Positions 26,456 through 34,532 of a stretch of 64,000 nucleotides of DNA are shown here, one piece after another. Both the position numbers and the translations under genes were made by a program. This DNA comes from Limnohabitans sp. (lineage in GTDB: Bacteria; Pseudomonadota; Gammaproteobacteria; Burkholderiales; Burkholderiaceae_C): positions 1 through 64,000 of the forward strand of contig VERE01000006.1 in the NCBI GenBank assembly GCA_018882835.1, read 5' to 3'. The first letter of the stretch is position 1. Every line of letters starts with the position of its first letter. The notes under the pieces are model-generated. The model searched no databases, was not told the DNA's origin, and was given only the letters and a program-made list of their open reading frames with translations.

Positions 26456-26474
26456 GGAAGGGCCTTGATGTATT

Positions 26475-27434
26475 TCAGGGCGTCTGGGAAGACGCCTCGT
26501 AGTTGTGAACGAAGTCTTCGGGCACTGAAGGGCCCCACAGGTACATGGAATCTTCAGGGGGGTAGTCGCCGGTGGGCCATTCGGTGTCAGCGCCAATGAA
26601 ATCTATGTCGTAGGAAAACTCCGTGAAGCTGCCCCAGGGGTCCTGTGCATAGTAGAAGTAGTTGGAGCCAATCACATGGCGACCCACGCCCCAGCCTTTG
26701 CGGTAGCCTGCGTGGTACATCTGCTCCATGCCCAGGCCCACTTCATCCAAATTGCGTACCACCCAGCTCGAGTGGTGCAGCCCGGGCCCATTCGATTTGG
26801 CCATCGCCAGCAAATGATGGTCACTGGCATGCGCGCCATGCAAAAAGGCAATCACATCCAGCGACTTGTCCGACAGGCGGAACCCCAGCGCCTCGGTATA
26901 AAACTTCACGGCGCGCGGCACATCGGTGACAAAAATCAGAATGTGTGACAAGCGTTGGGGATGGACTTTTTGCGTTTGGCTGCGCATGGGGCTCACGCCG
27001 ACGCCAATCACATTGTCATGAAAGGTAGACTCCTGGCGCGGGGCTTTGGCGGAGGGTGTCACCTTCTCGCTGACCACCACCTGGATCGGCATGCCATCGG
27101 GGTCGGCGACCCAAAAGCCTTGGCCATCGGATCGCGGATGCGGTGCGATCAGTGCGTGACCTGCAGCCTGAACCTGCGCCTTCAGGGCCGCCTCGTCTTC
27201 GGCATAGACGCCAACTGTGTAGTACTCGGTTTTTTTCGGGCCAGTGCCTTGGTGCACGATCCCCCAGCAGTGTGAATGGCCTGGCGTGAAAAGATGCAGT
27301 TGGTCGGCGTGACGAACCACCTGCAAGCCAAAGCAGTTGAAATAGGCTTCGGCCACGTTCAGGTCCGGCACGGACAGGGCAAAACGCAACACCGAATGGA
27401 TCGCAGTCACTTGAGGTCTTTTCACGAGGGCCAT
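26475..27434 (-). CDS. Two-domain extradiol (catechol 2,3-) dioxygenase-like protein
   Basis: VOC protein of 319 residues with two domains, the length of catechol 2,3-dioxygenases. In the catalytic C-terminal domain the expected Fe(II) ligands are His of QRLSHILIFV, His of GLHHSSWVV and Glu of GSFTEFSYD. Such enzymes cleave catecholic or dihydroxy-heteroaromatic rings next to the vicinal diol. It is transcribed ahead of the PuuE-like gene in a two-gene unit, divergent from the DapA-type gene. The natural substrate is not deducible. Confidence 0.85.
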   Translation of the reverse strand: MALVKRPQVTAIHSVLRFALSVPDLNVAEAYFNCFGLQVVRHADQLHLFTPGHSHCWGIVHQGTGPKKTEYYTVGVYAEDEAALKAQVQAAGHALIAPHPRSDGQGFWVADPDGMPIQVVVSEKVTPSAKAPRQESTFHDNVIGVGVSPMRSQTQKVHPQRLSHILIFVTDVPRAVKFYTEALGFRLSDKSLDVIAFLHGAHASDHHLLAMAKSNGPGLHHSSWVVRNLDEVGLGMEQMYHAGYRKGWGVGRHVIGSNYFYYAQDPWGSFTEFSYDIDFIGADTEWPTGDYPPEDSMYLWGPSVPEDFVHNYEASSQTP

Positions 27435-27488
27435 GGTCGTTCCTGTTCAAAGCCGGAATGAACCGCAGTCTAGGACACTGCTGATCGC

Positions 27489-27516
27489 TCGACCACTGGG
27501 GATTTCACTGTATGCT
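27489..27516 (+). promoter_or_regulatory. Candidate promoter for DapA-type gene
   Basis: TCGACC and TATGCT, each four of six matches to the sigma70 consensus, are 16 bases apart in the divergent gap. The -10 element is about 33 bases before the ATG at 27550. Confidence 0.3.
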
Positions 27517-27549
27517 CTGACCCCATCGCGACTTGCAAGAAAGCCTGAC

Positions 27550-28491
27550 ATGAATGCATTGAACCGATCAGCCAAGGGGGTCTATCTGATCACAGTGACG
27601 CCGTTCACTGCCTCGGGTGCGCTTGACTTGGACAGCACCGATCGCATGGTGGACTTTTGCCTTGAAAAGGGGGTGACCGGGCTGACCATTCTGGGCATCA
27701 TGGGCGAGGCGACCAAACTCACAGCCGAAGAGTCGCGCACCTTCGTGCAGCGCGTGCTGGCGCGCGTGGCTGGCAAGGTGCCTGTGGTGGTGGGCGCTTC
27801 AGCGCCAGGCTTTGCGCCCATGCGCGAGCTGACAGACAGCGTCATGGCCATGGGGGCTGCCGGCGTCATGGTGGCGCCGCCTTCCACGGTGCGCACCGAT
27901 GACCAAATTGTGGCGTATTTCGACATGGTCAATGAGACGCTGGGGGCCAATGTCCCGTGGGTTTTGCAAGACCATCCGGTGGCCACAGGGGTGCAAATGT
28001 CGGCTTCGGTGATTTTGCGCATCTTGAAAAATTCGCCTACCTGCGTGATGTTGAAACACGAGGATTGCCCCGGCTTGGCCAAGCTGTCGGCGATTCGTGC
28101 CGCTTGCGACCGTGGCGATGTGCAGCGCGTGTCGATTCTGACGGGCAACGGTGGCGGGCTTTTCTTGCCTGAAGAGCTCAGCCGTGGTGCCGATGGCGCC
28201 ATGACGGGTTTCGCCTACCCCGAGATGATGGTTGATGTGTGCCAAGCGCACGCCGCAGGCCATGTCGAGCGCGCCCATGATGTGTTCGATGCCTATTTGC
28301 CCTTGGCCCGCTACGAGCAGCAATCTGGCGTAGGCTTGGCGGTTCGCAAGCATTTGCTGGCACAGCGCGGCGTGATTGCTTCCGAGGCCGTGCGCAAGCC
28401 TGGCCCCAAACTGAGTCCGGCTGATCTGGCCGACATCGCCCGTTTGGTGCAGCGACAAGAGCGTCGCCTGGCCGAACTGGGTGCCCGATGA
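27550..28491 (+). CDS. DapA-family class I aldolase/hydratase
   Basis: TIM-barrel Schiff-base enzyme of 313 residues from the dihydrodipicolinate synthase / N-acetylneuraminate lyase superfamily. The Schiff-base Lys lies in CVMLKHEDCPG (about residue 169) and the substrate-carboxylate loop is GIMGEATKL. The position usually holding the catalytic Tyr reads LQDHPVATG, with His (about 142) in its place. This and the catabolic setting argue against lysine biosynthesis; cleavage or hydration of a 2-oxo acid from ring degradation is plausible. The ATG at 27550 is used because upstream codons in the track lack family sequence. Confidence 0.82.
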   Translation: MNALNRSAKGVYLITVTPFTASGALDLDSTDRMVDFCLEKGVTGLTILGIMGEATKLTAEESRTFVQRVLARVAGKVPVVVGASAPGFAPMRELTDSVMAMGAAGVMVAPPSTVRTDDQIVAYFDMVNETLGANVPWVLQDHPVATGVQMSASVILRILKNSPTCVMLKHEDCPGLAKLSAIRAACDRGDVQRVSILTGNGGGLFLPEELSRGADGAMTGFAYPEMMVDVCQAHAAGHVERAHDVFDAYLPLARYEQQSGVGLAVRKHLLAQRGVIASEAVRKPGPKLSPADLADIARLVQRQERRLAELGAR

Positions 28492-28512
28492 TTCATTGAA
28501 CAAGGACACTGC

Positions 28513-28842
28513 ATGTTGATTCGTTGCGCTTTTTTTCGCGGTCACGTCAAGCCTGGCATGGAGGAAGAATTCTTCCGCCATGTGCATGACAAGCTGGTGC
28601 CGCTGTGGTCCCAGTTTCCCGGCGTACAAGAAGTGAGGGTGCTGCGCCAGCGCGAAAGCGACGTCGAAGACCCCCACTTGGCCATGGTCATGGCCATGCG
28701 CTTTGAAAGCATGGAAGCGATTGAAAAGGCCTTGGCCTCCGACATTCGCTACCAGAGCAAAGAGGCATCCAAGCGTTTGTTTGAAATGTTTGACGGCTCC
28801 GTGTTTCATACGGTGTTTGATGCGGAGCAGTTCAAGCCTTGA
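28513..28842 (+). CDS. Small dimeric alpha/beta-barrel-like protein, unknown function
   Basis: Protein of 109 residues with the beta-alpha-beta pattern of ABM/Dabb-type dimeric alpha-beta barrels: LIRCAFFRGHVKPGMEEEFF, then GVQEVRVLRQRE and MAMRFESMEAIEKAL. Such proteins are often accessory oxygenases, isomerases or decarboxylases in aromatic pathways, but the exact role is unknown. It begins 21 bases after the DapA-type gene and ends just before the ATPase gene, so the three are probably cotranscribed. Confidence 0.7.
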   Translation: MLIRCAFFRGHVKPGMEEEFFRHVHDKLVPLWSQFPGVQEVRVLRQRESDVEDPHLAMVMAMRFESMEAIEKALASDIRYQSKEASKRLFEMFDGSVFHTVFDAEQFKP

Positions 28843-28859
28843 AGGCTTGCGAGGCGGCC

Positions 28860-29477
28860 ATGTACCTGGCAAGCTTGCAGGTCAAAGGCTTGTCGTTCCG
28901 GCAACCCCACGCTCAGCTGTTCGCCGATTGGTCGGCCACGTTTTTGCCGGGCCTGACGTGGGTCACTGGCGATGAAGGTGTCGGCAAGACCACGTTGTTG
29001 AGATTGCTGGCAGGCGATTGGCCCCTGGCGACGGGATCGGTGCTTTGGCAGGACACACAGGGTGTGCGCAAGCTGTCATCCGCCGATGTGTATTGGGTGG
29101 ATCCTGCCGACACTTCGCGTGATGACCTGACGGTCCATGCGTTTGCAGCTGCGTGTCAGGCGTGCTATCCGCGCTGGTCGCAAGCGGCATTCAACCAGTG
29201 GGTCGACACACTGTCATTGACAGAGCATCTGGACAAATTTTTATACATGCTTTCCACCGGCAGCAAGCGCAAAGTCTGGCTGGCAGGCGCTCTGGCGGCC
29301 CGCGCCCGGGTGACCCTGTTGGACGAGCCGGAGGCGGCGCTTGATCAGCCTTCCCGGCGCGCCTTGCGCGCACAACTGGCGCACTGCAACCAGGGCCACG
29401 ATGGGGTGTGGTTGGTGGCCAGCTACAGTTGCCCAATCGATGGCGAACCAATGCAAACGCTGAGCTTAGGTTCTTGA
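28860..29477 (+). CDS. Orphan ABC-type ATPase (CcmA-like size)
   Basis: ATPase of 205 residues. Walker A is GDEGVGKTTLLRLLAGDW, the signature is degenerate (LSTGSKRKVWLAGAL), and Walker B is VTLLDEPEAALD. No permease gene is adjacent, so it is an orphan. Its size and STGSKRK signature recall CcmA/NatA-like exporter ATPases. ATG 28860 has GAGG five bases upstream; TTG 28839 would overlap the previous gene's stop. It may work with membrane proteins encoded elsewhere or have a regulatory role. Confidence 0.8.
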   Translation: MYLASLQVKGLSFRQPHAQLFADWSATFLPGLTWVTGDEGVGKTTLLRLLAGDWPLATGSVLWQDTQGVRKLSSADVYWVDPADTSRDDLTVHAFAAACQACYPRWSQAAFNQWVDTLSLTEHLDKFLYMLSTGSKRKVWLAGALAARARVTLLDEPEAALDQPSRRALRAQLAHCNQGHDGVWLVASYSCPIDGEPMQTLSLGS

Positions 29478-29501
29478 CATTTTTGGCAGAGGCCGCATGA
29501 T
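29474..29501 (+). promoter_or_regulatory. Candidate sigma70 promoter for Bug gene
   Basis: A perfect TTGACA and CATGAT (four of six) are 16 bases apart. The -35 box contains the TGA stop of the ATPase gene, and the implied start is about 20 bases before ATG 29528. The receptor gene is therefore probably expressed on its own even though it follows the ATPase closely. Confidence 0.5.
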
Positions 29502-29527
29502 CTCAGCCACTGCATCAAGGAGACACC

Positions 29528-30523
29528 ATGCTCAAACGTCGTCGCTCGCTGGCCCACCTGATGGCATTGTTTGGCCTGACTGTGTCAGCCGTTTTGGGCA
29601 GTGCCAGCGCACAGGCTCAGGCCTATCCCAGCAAGCCCATCAAGATGATCGTGCCCTTTCCTGCAGGGGGTACCACCGACATCGTGGCACGCCTGGTGGC
29701 ACAGCGCATGAGTGAGTCCATGGGCCAGCCGGTGGTGGTGGAAAACAAAGGTGGGGCAGGGGGCGCCATCGGCGCTGACATCGTTGCCAAGGCGGCGCCC
29801 GATGGCTACACCCTCCTGATGCACAACATCACCTTTCCGTTGTCCTCTGTGGCCCAAATGCTGGCGAATCGCTCACCCTTCAATGCGGACACAGATTTCG
29901 CGGGCATTTCGATTGCGGTGTTTGTCCCTTTTGTGCTGACCGCACACCCCAGCGTGCCGGCCAAGGACTTGAAAGAGCTGGCCAACCTGTTGCGTACCAA
30001 CAAGGCCTTGCAATACAACTATGGCTCCACCGGGCCAGGCTCTGCGGTGCATGTGCTGGGAGAGGCTTACAAGCGTGATGCGAAGATCAGCATGGAACAC
30101 ATTCCCTTCAAGGGGGCCGCGCCTTTGAAGCAAGAATTGCTGGCGGGCCGCATTCAGATCGGGGGCGACCAGTTGTCGTCCTCGCTGGCCGAAATCAGGG
30201 CCGGCACCCTGAAGGCGCTGGCCACCACGGCCACCACCCGCATCGCCGGCCTGCCAGATGTGCCAACCGTGCGTGAACTGGGCTTTCCCGGGCTTGAACT
30301 GGAAGGCTGGAACGGATTGTTTGCGCCTGCCAAAACACCCAAAGACATCATTGACCGGCTGCAGCGTGAAACCGCAGCCGCAGTGCGTCACCCAGAGGTG
30401 ATGAAACGCCTGCTGGAGCTTGGCGCCGAGCCTGTGGGCTCGTCACCCGCAGAGCAAAATGCCATGCTGAAAAATCAGATGGACCAGTTCCGCTCTGTCA
30501 TCAAAGACATGCGCCTGGAGTAA
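29528..30523 (+). CDS. Bug/TctC-family periplasmic solute receptor
   Basis: Receptor of 331 residues with a Sec signal peptide (MLKRRRSLAHLMALFGL..., cleavage near AQAQ). Family motifs are YPSKPIKMIVPFPAGGTTDIVARLV, KAAPDGYTLLMHN, NYGSTGPGSAVHVLGE, and HIPFKGAAPLKQELLAGRI. AAGGAGA precedes the ATG. It converges, with a three-base gap, on the dehydrogenase gene. The ligand is unknown. Confidence 0.9.
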   Translation: MLKRRRSLAHLMALFGLTVSAVLGSASAQAQAYPSKPIKMIVPFPAGGTTDIVARLVAQRMSESMGQPVVVENKGGAGGAIGADIVAKAAPDGYTLLMHNITFPLSSVAQMLANRSPFNADTDFAGISIAVFVPFVLTAHPSVPAKDLKELANLLRTNKALQYNYGSTGPGSAVHVLGEAYKRDAKISMEHIPFKGAAPLKQELLAGRIQIGGDQLSSSLAEIRAGTLKALATTATTRIAGLPDVPTVRELGFPGLELEGWNGLFAPAKTPKDIIDRLQRETAAAVRHPEVMKRLLELGAEPVGSSPAEQNAMLKNQMDQFRSVIKDMRLE

Positions 30524-30526
30524 GCC

Positions 30527-31417
30527 TCAGCGCTTGCTGCCGTGCTGCAGCCACCAAACGGGGTACTGCGAGCAGTCTGCAGCATCGATGCCATCGTGCG
30601 CAGCGCGCTCAAAACTCGCCAGCGCCAGCGCAGTCAATGGCATGGCGCGTTGCAGTGACTCACCTTGCGCGAGCATGGTCTTCACGTCCTTGCGCATGGT
30701 GGCCAGGTTGACTGTGACCATCTCATTCTTTTCGCCAGCCAGTGCCTGCGCAATCATGCCGCCGCGGACTTTCAGCATGTTGGGGCCCCCTGACGAGTCG
30801 GACAAGATGTCTACCACACGTTGGGGATCCACGCCCAAAGGCTCGATCAGCGACAGGGCCTCGCTCAGTGTTTGCCAATACACCATGAGCGGCAAATTGA
30901 CGGCCAGTTTCATCATGGCGCCGGCACCGTGTACGCCAACAGGTTCGACACGGCGACAAATCTGGGACAAAAGGGCATGCACCTTTTCCAGATTGGCAGG
31001 GGTGCCGCCGACAAAGCCAATCAGCTTGCCTTCTTTGGCGGGGCCCACACTGCCGCTCACGGGGCATTCAAGGTATCCCGCGCCCAAGGCCTCCACGCGA
31101 GGCGCCATCTCTTGTTGCTTGGCCGGCTTGACCGTGCTCATTTCAATGAACACCTTGCCCTGAAGCTTGGCTAGCGACAAACCGTGAGCGCCGAAGTAAA
31201 CCTCTTCGATGGCCTCTTCGTTGGTGAGAAGACTGATGACCACATCCACTTGGTCCGCCAACATCTGCGGCGTTGCAGCCCACTTGGCGCCGGCGCTGAC
31301 CAATGGCTGGGCCCGTGCTTCGGTCCGATTCCAGACATGCAGCTCATGGCCCAGCCCCAGCAGGCGGCCACCGATGGCTTGTCCCATTTTTCCTGTGCCG
31401 GCGATTCCGATTTTCAT
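30527..31417 (-). CDS. Beta-hydroxyacid dehydrogenase (3-hydroxyisobutyrate dehydrogenase family)
   Basis: NAD(P)-dependent 2-hydroxy-3-oxopropionate/3-hydroxyisobutyrate dehydrogenase family member of 296 residues. The N-terminal Rossmann site is KIGIAGTGKMGQAIGGRLLGLGH with VWNRT; the catalytic Lys is in GAGAMMKLAVNL; GSVGPAKEGKL is the substrate loop. AAGGA lies eight bases before the start at 31417; the tracked extension upstream is non-coding. It is last in an MFS-Bug-dehydrogenase operon with 17 to 19 base gaps and probably oxidises or reduces a hydroxy acid taken up by those proteins. Confidence 0.88.
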   Translation of the reverse strand: MKIGIAGTGKMGQAIGGRLLGLGHELHVWNRTEARAQPLVSAGAKWAATPQMLADQVDVVISLLTNEEAIEEVYFGAHGLSLAKLQGKVFIEMSTVKPAKQQEMAPRVEALGAGYLECPVSGSVGPAKEGKLIGFVGGTPANLEKVHALLSQICRRVEPVGVHGAGAMMKLAVNLPLMVYWQTLSEALSLIEPLGVDPQRVVDILSDSSGGPNMLKVRGGMIAQALAGEKNEMVTVNLATMRKDVKTMLAQGESLQRAMPLTALALASFERAAHDGIDAADCSQYPVWWLQHGSKR

Positions 31418-31436
31418 AGGTGATGTCCTTGTGGTC

Positions 31437-32402
31437 TCAATCCACTGTGGCGCCGGAAGCTTTGACCACCTCAGCCCATCGGTCAATCTCGGCCTTGAAA
31501 AAAGCGCTGGCCTCTGCGGGGGTATTCACCACCACTTCAAACCCCAGGTTATTGAAGCGTTGCGTCATTTCTGCAGCGCGGAAACCCTTGGCAATGTCGG
31601 CTTGCAATTTGGCAACAATGTCTTTGGGCGTGCCTTTGGGAACCGCAACCGCTTGCCAGGAGGTCACATCAAAATCCTTCAGCCCGCTTTCCAGCATGGT
31701 GGGCACATTGGGCAATTGCGGCATGCGCTCTTTGGACGTGACGGCCAAGGCTTTCATTTTGCCGGCCTTGATGTAGGGCACAACGGTGCCAAAGTTCTGG
31801 AAGGATGCTTCAATGTTGCCGGCCATGATGTCGGTTTGCGCGGCTGCGCCGCCCCGGTAGGGAATGTGAACCCCGAACGTCTGGGTTTGCAACTTGAACA
31901 TTTCGGCAGACAGGTGGTCGCTGGAGCCAGAACCGGAGGAGCCATACGACACCCGCCCTGGATTTTTCTTCGCATAGTCCACCAGCTCTTTGACTGAATT
32001 GGCAGGGAAGTTGGGCGGGGTGATCAGCACGTTGGGTGTGCGCACAGCCACCGTCACGGCCTCGAAATCGCGCATCACATCGTACTTGGGATTTTTGTAA
32101 AGCCCCATGTTGATGGCAAAGGTGCCAATCGAACCAACCAGCAAGGTATAGCCATCGGCGGGCGATTTGGACAAGGCTTCTGCGGCGATGGAGCCATTGG
32201 CGCCAGGTCGGTTTTCGACCAAAGTGACATAACCCGCGTCATTCAGCTTTTGAGAAATGGCACGCGCCACGATATCACTGGTGCCGCCTGCCACAAAGGG
32301 CACCAAAATTTTCACGGGCTTTTGCGGGTAACTTTGGGCCATCGACAGGGCGCCCGCACAACTCAGCATGCTCAACAAAATGGTTCGGATGGCTTTCTTC
32401 AT
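31437..32402 (-). CDS. Bug/TctC-family periplasmic solute receptor
   Basis: Receptor of 321 residues. A Sec signal peptide (MKKAIRTILLSMLSCAGALSMAQ) precedes YPQKPVKILVPFVAGGTSDIVARAI. Further motifs are YGSSGSGSSDHLSAE and HIPYRGGAAAQTDIMAGNI. The ATG at 32402 has a near-perfect AAAGGAG; the extra 118 residues of the tracked ORF are the antisense-frame extension into the MFS gene. It sits between an MFS permease and a dehydrogenase, so it may bind the substrate those proteins handle. Confidence 0.9.
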   Translation of the reverse strand: MKKAIRTILLSMLSCAGALSMAQSYPQKPVKILVPFVAGGTSDIVARAISQKLNDAGYVTLVENRPGANGSIAAEALSKSPADGYTLLVGSIGTFAINMGLYKNPKYDVMRDFEAVTVAVRTPNVLITPPNFPANSVKELVDYAKKNPGRVSYGSSGSGSSDHLSAEMFKLQTQTFGVHIPYRGGAAAQTDIMAGNIEASFQNFGTVVPYIKAGKMKALAVTSKERMPQLPNVPTMLESGLKDFDVTSWQAVAVPKGTPKDIVAKLQADIAKGFRAAEMTQRFNNLGFEVVVNTPAEASAFFKAEIDRWAEVVKASGATVD

Positions 32403-32419
32403 GGTGACTCCTTTGGGAT

Positions 32420-33694
32420 TCAAGCTCGTTGAGGTTTTTTGGCAAGCATAAATGACAACGAGCCCAAACCTGCCACCAAGGCCAGCAGGGTGAACCCTAG
32501 ACGGTAGTTGCCAGTCAGGTCGGCCAACATGCCCGCCACCATGGGGCCTGCCACCTGGCCCACTGCAATGATGGCGGCCGAGAGCCCCAAAATCATGCCA
32601 ATGGCATTGCGGCCGAAATAGTCGGCGCGAATGGCTTGCATGAAAGGCCCGCGCAGTCCCCAGGCCACGCCATGGAACGCAGCAAAGGCCGCCAGCGCTG
32701 CCACATGGGTGGCATAGGTCAGGCACAGCAAACCCACCATGTGCGAGACCATGCACAGCGCTGCAACCACCCGCTTGTCATAGCGGTCGCCCATGCTGGC
32801 GCCCAGCAGCACCCCTCCCATTTGTCCCATGGTCATGAGCATGATGACCCACCCGGCCTCAGACACCGAATAGCCCAAGCCTTCCTTCATGTGGGTGATG
32901 GCGTGCACATTGATGGCGGTGACCACCAGCAACGCCAGTCCGTGCCCGATGGCCAACATCCAGAAAGCCTGGGTACGCAATGCCTCTTTGGCCGTGAATT
33001 CGTGTGGGGTGGTCTGTTGGCCAGCGTCTTCCTTGAGCGGCATATCAATCGCATGGGGCGCAATTCCATCAATGAACTCGCCATGGTCTTCAGGTCGGCG
33101 ACGGATGATGCGTGCCAAAGGAATTCCCACCACCAAGGCCACCACGCCCGAGCCCAAAGCTGCGGCACGCCAGCCAAAGCTTTGCATCGCCCAGGCCACC
33201 ACCGGTACCGCCAGCCCCCCCATTGCCAGCCCCAGGCTCATGATGGACAAGGCGCGTGCACGGTAACGCTCAAACCATTGCACCAGGGCCACCGAGAGCG
33301 GGAAATAGCCACACAGGCTGGTGCCAATCGCCATCAAAATGGCGCTGACATAAAAGCCGGTGAGCGAGTCGATTTGACTGAGGCTCAGCAAGCCCATGCC
33401 AAAAATCACCATGCCCCAGCGAATCATCGACTGCGGTCCGAAGCGGTCGACCACCCAACCCAGAACCGGTCCGATGATGGCGGCTTCCACTGATTGCAAG
33501 GCAGCTGCACCGGACAAGGCGGTTTTGCTCCATCCCAATTCGTCCGACAGCGCGGCAATGTACAGGCCGAACGACTGCATCAGCAAGGCGGCCAGCAGAA
33601 ACTGAATGCCGCAGGCGGCAGCGGTCATGCGCCAGCCATAAAAGATCTTCACAAGCTCAGGGTCCGGTTGAAGTGAGTCACGCCAGTGTCCCAT
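32420..33694 (-). CDS. MFS transporter
   Basis: Major facilitator superfamily permease of 424 residues with about 12 hydrophobic segments. Conserved loops are GWVVDRFGPQSMIRWG between the second and third spans and GASMGDRYDKRVV at the equivalent site in the second half. The central cytoplasmic loop is IIRRRPEDHGEFIDG. This type commonly moves organic acids by proton symport. Its operon partner, a periplasmic Bug receptor, is unusual for an MFS protein. Confidence 0.9.
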   Translation of the reverse strand: MGHWRDSLQPDPELVKIFYGWRMTAAACGIQFLLAALLMQSFGLYIAALSDELGWSKTALSGAAALQSVEAAIIGPVLGWVVDRFGPQSMIRWGMVIFGMGLLSLSQIDSLTGFYVSAILMAIGTSLCGYFPLSVALVQWFERYRARALSIMSLGLAMGGLAVPVVAWAMQSFGWRAAALGSGVVALVVGIPLARIIRRRPEDHGEFIDGIAPHAIDMPLKEDAGQQTTPHEFTAKEALRTQAFWMLAIGHGLALLVVTAINVHAITHMKEGLGYSVSEAGWVIMLMTMGQMGGVLLGASMGDRYDKRVVAALCMVSHMVGLLCLTYATHVAALAAFAAFHGVAWGLRGPFMQAIRADYFGRNAIGMILGLSAAIIAVGQVAGPMVAGMLADLTGNYRLGFTLLALVAGLGSLSFMLAKKPQRA

Positions 33695-33805
33695 GCATGC
33701 CAGCTTGGGGCTGTTAGATGGGTGACTGGCCAGATTGCCTCAGCTCCCTTTCTGCCGTTAACCTAGCAGTGTTTGATTTACCCGACTCTGACGGAAAGGT
33801 TGTTC

Positions 33806-34525
33806 ATGGCTCACCAAGCTCTTATCACTGGCGCATCCAACGGTATTGGTCGCGCGATTGCCTCCCGGCTGGCGGCCGATGGCTTTCAAATCATCACAGT
33901 GGACCGGGTACCCCCCAAGCAGGCTTTGCCAGGTGAGTTGTTCTACGAGGCTGACCTGGCGGACCCCGGCAGCACGCGCGACACCCTGGGCCGCATCGTC
34001 GAAAAGCATGACATCTACGCATTGGTGAACAACGTGGGCAAGGTCATGCCTGCGCCCATTGAAGGTACCTCCATAGAAGACATGCACGCCGTGGTGGCGC
34101 TGAACCTGGGATCTACCCTGTTGTGCACCCAGGCTGTTTTGCCAGCCATGAAAGCACGCCGCGCCGGACGCATTGTCAGCATTTCCAGCCGTGCCGCTTT
34201 GGGCAAGGAATTGCGTACCGCCTATGCCGCCACCAAGTCTGCACTGCATGGCATGACCAAAACCTGGGCGCTCGAGTTGGGGCGCCACGGCATCACGGTG
34301 AATGCCATTGGCCCGGGTCCGATCGACACAGAATTGTTCCGTCAGGTGAACCCGCCCGACAGTCCGCGCACGCATGCCATCATCGAGGCCATTCCGGTCA
34401 AACGCATGGGCACGCCGGACGATGTGGCGCATGGCGTGGCCAGCTTTGTCGACCCGCGCGCAGGCTTCATCACAGGGCAGGTGCTTTACATCTGCGGCGG
34501 CATGACCGTCGGTCTGGCAGGCTGA
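33806..34525 (+). CDS. Short-chain dehydrogenase/reductase
   Basis: Classical SDR of 239 residues. NAD(P) motif GASNGIGRA, NNVG structural motif, catalytic Ser in IVSISSRAALG and YAATK. Start ATG 33806 has GGAAAGG eight bases upstream. It is divergent from the MFS operon. The substrate is an alcohol or ketone of unknown identity; a hydroxy-acid or sugar role is plausible from context. Confidence 0.88.
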   Translation: MAHQALITGASNGIGRAIASRLAADGFQIITVDRVPPKQALPGELFYEADLADPGSTRDTLGRIVEKHDIYALVNNVGKVMPAPIEGTSIEDMHAVVALNLGSTLLCTQAVLPAMKARRAGRIVSISSRAALGKELRTAYAATKSALHGMTKTWALELGRHGITVNAIGPGPIDTELFRQVNPPDSPRTHAIIEAIPVKRMGTPDDVAHGVASFVDPRAGFITGQVLYICGGMTVGLAG

Positions 34526-34532
34526 GAGGCGC

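Noticed and set aside
27550-28491. Biosynthetic dihydrodipicolinate synthase (dapA)
   Set aside because: The catalytic Tyr site is changed and the gene lies among catabolic genes with no lysine genes nearby.
32403-32756. N-terminal extension of the Bug ORF at 31437
   Set aside because: The extra 118 residues overlap the MFS gene in another frame; the ATG at 32402 has an AAAGGAG ribosome site and a proper signal peptide.
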